A stretch of DNA of 23,766 nucleotides. Source: Treponema sp. Lineage in GTDB: Bacteria > Spirochaetota > Spirochaetia > Treponematales > Breznakiellaceae. A model generated the notes under the pieces. The model was given only the letters and a program-made list of their open reading frames with translations, did no database searches and had not been told where the DNA came from. The translations under genes and the position numbers were made by a program. The DNA lies in the NCBI GenBank assembly GCA_031277045.1, contig JAISLX010000184.1, positions 1-23,766 on the forward strand, read 5' to 3'. Shown piece by piece: positions 22,466 through 23,766 of this stretch. The first letter of the stretch is position 1. The number at the start of each line of letters is the position of its first letter.

Positions 22466-23125
22466 GTGAATGGCCTGCCGGTCCTTTTATTTTTAATTCT
22501 CATCGCCGCTCTGCCGGCGCTGTTTCTGTTCCTCTGGTACCGGCTGGTTCGCTGCCCCCTCAGTTCCGGGTGGTTTCTTGTTTTTCTGTTCGGCGGCGTC
22601 AGTTCCATGTTTCTTGCCCTGCTTCTGCAGCGCATTATCCCTGCCCTGTCCCTGGGGGGCATCGGGTCCATAATAATCAACTTGTTTTGCCGGATAGCCG
22701 CCACCGAAGAACTGTCCCGGTTCCTGGTTTTTATGATCCTTTTTCCTTTTGCCCGGATCAAAGGCGAAAACGCCCTGCTGCGGGGCAGCGCCGCGGGCCT
22801 GGCCGCCGGACTAGGCTTCGCGTTGATGGAAAGCGCCGCCTACGGCGCCTCCAACATAGGAATAGCCTTTTTACGGACCATCACATCCGCCCCATTGCAC
22901 GGAGCCTGCGGCGCCAGGGTAGGAGCCGCCGTTGCCGGGCTGGGTGAAGGGCCCCTTCTGGTTATCATGCGCGTCCTTTCCGCCATAGCTATTCACGGAA
23001 TGTATAATTTTATGATTCTCGGTTCCAAGCCTTTGGCCGTCATGGCCATTCTGGCGGCCATGTGCGCATTGGCCTCCTCCGTTTTGTCTATCCGCGCCCA
23101 GCTTAAAATGTCCGCTGCCTCATAA
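22466..23125 (+). CDS. PrsW-family intramembrane protease-like membrane protein
   Basis: This 219-aa protein has about seven hydrophobic segments and the conserved residues of the PrsW/CPBP-related glutamic intramembrane proteases: Glu81-Glu82 in AATEELSRFLVF, Glu122 in FALMESAAYG, His145 in APLHGACGA and His177 in AIHGMYNF. In Bacillus PrsW cuts the anti-sigma factor RsiW; the target here is unknown and no sigma or anti-sigma gene is adjacent. The start is GTG 22466, with GAGG too close upstream (1 nt), so initiation is uncertain and could be leaderless; TATTAT lies at 22451-22456. It diverges from the fusion gene with only 41 bp between them. Confidence 0.8.
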   Translation: MNGLPVLLFLILIAALPALFLFLWYRLVRCPLSSGWFLVFLFGGVSSMFLALLLQRIIPALSLGGIGSIIINLFCRIAATEELSRFLVFMILFPFARIKGENALLRGSAAGLAAGLGFALMESAAYGASNIGIAFLRTITSAPLHGACGARVGAAVAGLGEGPLLVIMRVLSAIAIHGMYNFMILGSKPLAVMAILAAMCALASSVLSIRAQLKMSAAS

Positions 23126-23131
23126 TAGAGC

Positions 23132-23157
23132 TGTTCAGAAACCTCGGTTTTTGAACA
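23132..23157. repeat. Short palindromic repeat, copy 2
   Basis: TGTTCAGAAACC (23132-23143), two nucleotides, GGTTTTTGAACA (23146-23157), 12 bp with one G-T pair. It starts 7 nt after the PrsW-like gene ends. It resembles 8526-8543 and is followed by the second copy of the dispersed repeat. Confidence 0.6.
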
Positions 23158-23165
23158 ACAACTAC

Positions 23166-23208
23166 CCCGCGAACCGGTTCTTGGGTATTACACTCCCTTC
23201 ACATAAAA
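23166..23208. repeat. Dispersed repeat, copy 2
   Basis: CCCCGCGAACCGGTTCTTGG and onward, then CCCTTCA and ATAAAAA; matches 2743-2793. It contains the palindrome GAACCGGTTC (23171-23180). Confidence 0.6.
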
Positions 23209-23246
23209 ACCAGGCATAAGCGCCGGCTTTGGGAACGAGCGGCGAC

Positions 23247-23276
23247 TTGACAAAATTTCGTGAAAACCGTTATAGT
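23247..23276 (+). promoter_or_regulatory. Promoter of tRNA-Asn
   Basis: TTGACA (23247-23252), 18 nt, TATAGT (23271-23276), with the tRNA starting 11 nt further on. Confidence 0.75.
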
Positions 23277-23286
23277 TGTTTGACAT

Positions 23287-23359
23287 TCCCCTGTAGCTCA
23301 GTTGGCAGAGCAAGTGGCTGTTAACCACTGGGTCCGTGGTTCGAACCCGCGCGGGGGAG
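23287..23359 (+). tRNA. tRNA-Asn (GTT)
   Basis: 73 nt fold as a cloverleaf: acceptor TCCCCTG with CGGGGGA, D arm GCTCAGTTGGCAGAGC, anticodon arm AGTGG-CTGTTAA-CCACT with anticodon GTT, T arm CGTGG-TTCGAAC-CCGCG, and G as discriminator. CCA is not encoded. It has its own promoter and terminator. A tyrosine integrase gene begins 147 bp downstream in the same direction, the usual arrangement when an integrative element has entered the 3' end of a tRNA gene. Confidence 0.97.
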
Positions 23360-23364
23360 CGTAT

Positions 23365-23394
23365 GGCCGTCCGAAAGGACGGCCTAATTCTTTA
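23365..23394 (+). terminator. Terminator of tRNA-Asn
   Basis: GGCCGTCC, GAAA loop, GGACGGCC (23365-23384), followed by TAATTCTTT. A second hairpin (TAATTCTTTAT/ATAAGGAATTA, 23385-23409, loop GGG) follows directly and uses the T-rich tail as its left arm. Confidence 0.8.
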
Positions 23395-23506
23395 TGGGAT
23401 AAGGAATTAGCTCACAAAGGCGTCTTGACCGTATCATGACACAGCCGACAGAAATGTCAGGGAAAAGCCGTGTCAACAGAAGTGGCAACACTTTTTGGAG
23501 GCCACT

Positions 23507-23766
23507 ATGGGCGTTACGGTCGGGAAATACCATCTGTTTAAGAGGAATCGCAAGGGAGGCTCTTTTTTCTACTACTGGTTCCAGCAGGGGAATGAACGAA
23601 TTATCAAGACCTGCGGCCGGGCTTGTACTGAAAAACGGGAGGCGGTCGCTTTCCTTGAAGCCCTGCTCAAGCAGGAATTAGCCGAAACCAAGCGTAAAAC
23701 CGCCCTGCAATCCGCCACGATTGGGGATTTTTCCAGGGATATGTTCACCGAAGGCGCTCCCCACCT
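23507..23766 (+). CDS. Tyrosine-type site-specific integrase, N-terminal part
   Basis: ATG 23507, with GGAGG five nucleotides upstream, opens a frame that continues past the window edge (86 codons seen). The peptide starts MGVTVGKYHLFKRNRKGGSF and continues FYYWFQQGNERIIKTCGRAC, TEKREAVAFLEALLKQELAE, then TIGDFSRDMF. A three-stranded opening with 'TGCxxxREAxxxLxxLL' followed by a new helical domain is typical of the arm-binding and core-binding parts of phage-type integrases, and similar proteins occur in treponemes. The catalytic R...HxxR...Y domain lies outside. Its place just after tRNA-Asn in the same direction supports the call. TGACAC (23437-23442) and GTGTCA (23470-23475) upstream form an inverted repeat that may be a control site. 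Confidence 0.75.
   Translation, partial: MGVTVGKYHLFKRNRKGGSFFYYWFQQGNERIIKTCGRACTEKREAVAFLEALLKQELAETKRKTALQSATIGDFSRDMFTEGAPH

Overview
The window looks like chromosomal DNA of a spirochaete, most likely a Treponema with fairly high GC such as the termite- or insect-gut species. Several things suggest this. MurA carries Asp instead of Cys at its active site, as reported for several intrinsically fosfomycin-resistant groups, and I recall the same in other spirochaetes. A STAS/zinc-ribbon gene is linked to pspA. There is a degraded gene of a protein family I associate with Treponema, and there are dispersed short hairpin repeats. The genus is an inference; no rRNA or other strong phylogenetic marker is present.

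Layout. 1-2.8 kb is an accessory-looking, partly decayed stretch: the N-terminal part of an IS5-like transposase running off the left edge, a 75-aa orphan domain protein, a secreted transglutaminase-like/TPR protein built from near-identical 102-bp repeats, and a frameshifted pseudogene preceded by seven 21-bp repeats. 2.8-4.1 kb is an exported NlpC/P60 peptidase with a probable beta-barrel C-terminus. 4.3-5.9 kb is mgtE (Mg2+ transporter) behind a long leader holding a small open reading frame. 5.9-8.1 kb is a chemoreceptor on the opposite strand. 8.1-8.8 kb is gene-poor DNA with terminators and a noncoding module resembling one near 4.1 kb. 8.8-13.5 kb is a sugar operon on the minus strand (two ABC permeases, a lipoprotein binding protein, a GH30 glycosidase) without its own ATPase. 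13.7-15.0 kb is murA, probably read from a leaderless transcript.

15.2-18.0 kb holds two overlapping membrane-protein genes with LptF/LptG-like layout. An AT-rich gap (18.0-18.3 kb) follows with three consensus DnaA boxes and a nested inverted repeat. 18.3-19.6 kb is a STAS/zinc-ribbon gene coupled to pspA. 19.7-22.4 kb holds a TrmJ-like tRNA methyltransferase converging on, and overlapping, an alkyltransferase-like DNA repair gene. That gene sits 4 nt behind an unusual shikimate-kinase/beta-lactamase-fold fusion. A divergent PrsW-type protease gene, then tRNA-Asn(GTT) with promoter and terminator, and finally the start of a tyrosine integrase at the right edge mark the beginning of a probable tRNA-targeted integrative element.

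Most interesting signals: (1) the mgtE leader with a strong-SD, Asp/Pro-containing 32-codon uORF whose start lies in a long hairpin, formally reminiscent of the MgtL Mg2+-sensing leader peptide; (2) the shikimate kinase/beta-lactamase fusion with an internal strong ribosome binding site; (3) the DnaA-box cluster with nested inverted repeats; (4) the repeated noncoding module ending in a terminator, a candidate small-RNA family; (5) the LptFG-like pair with a TPR insertion.
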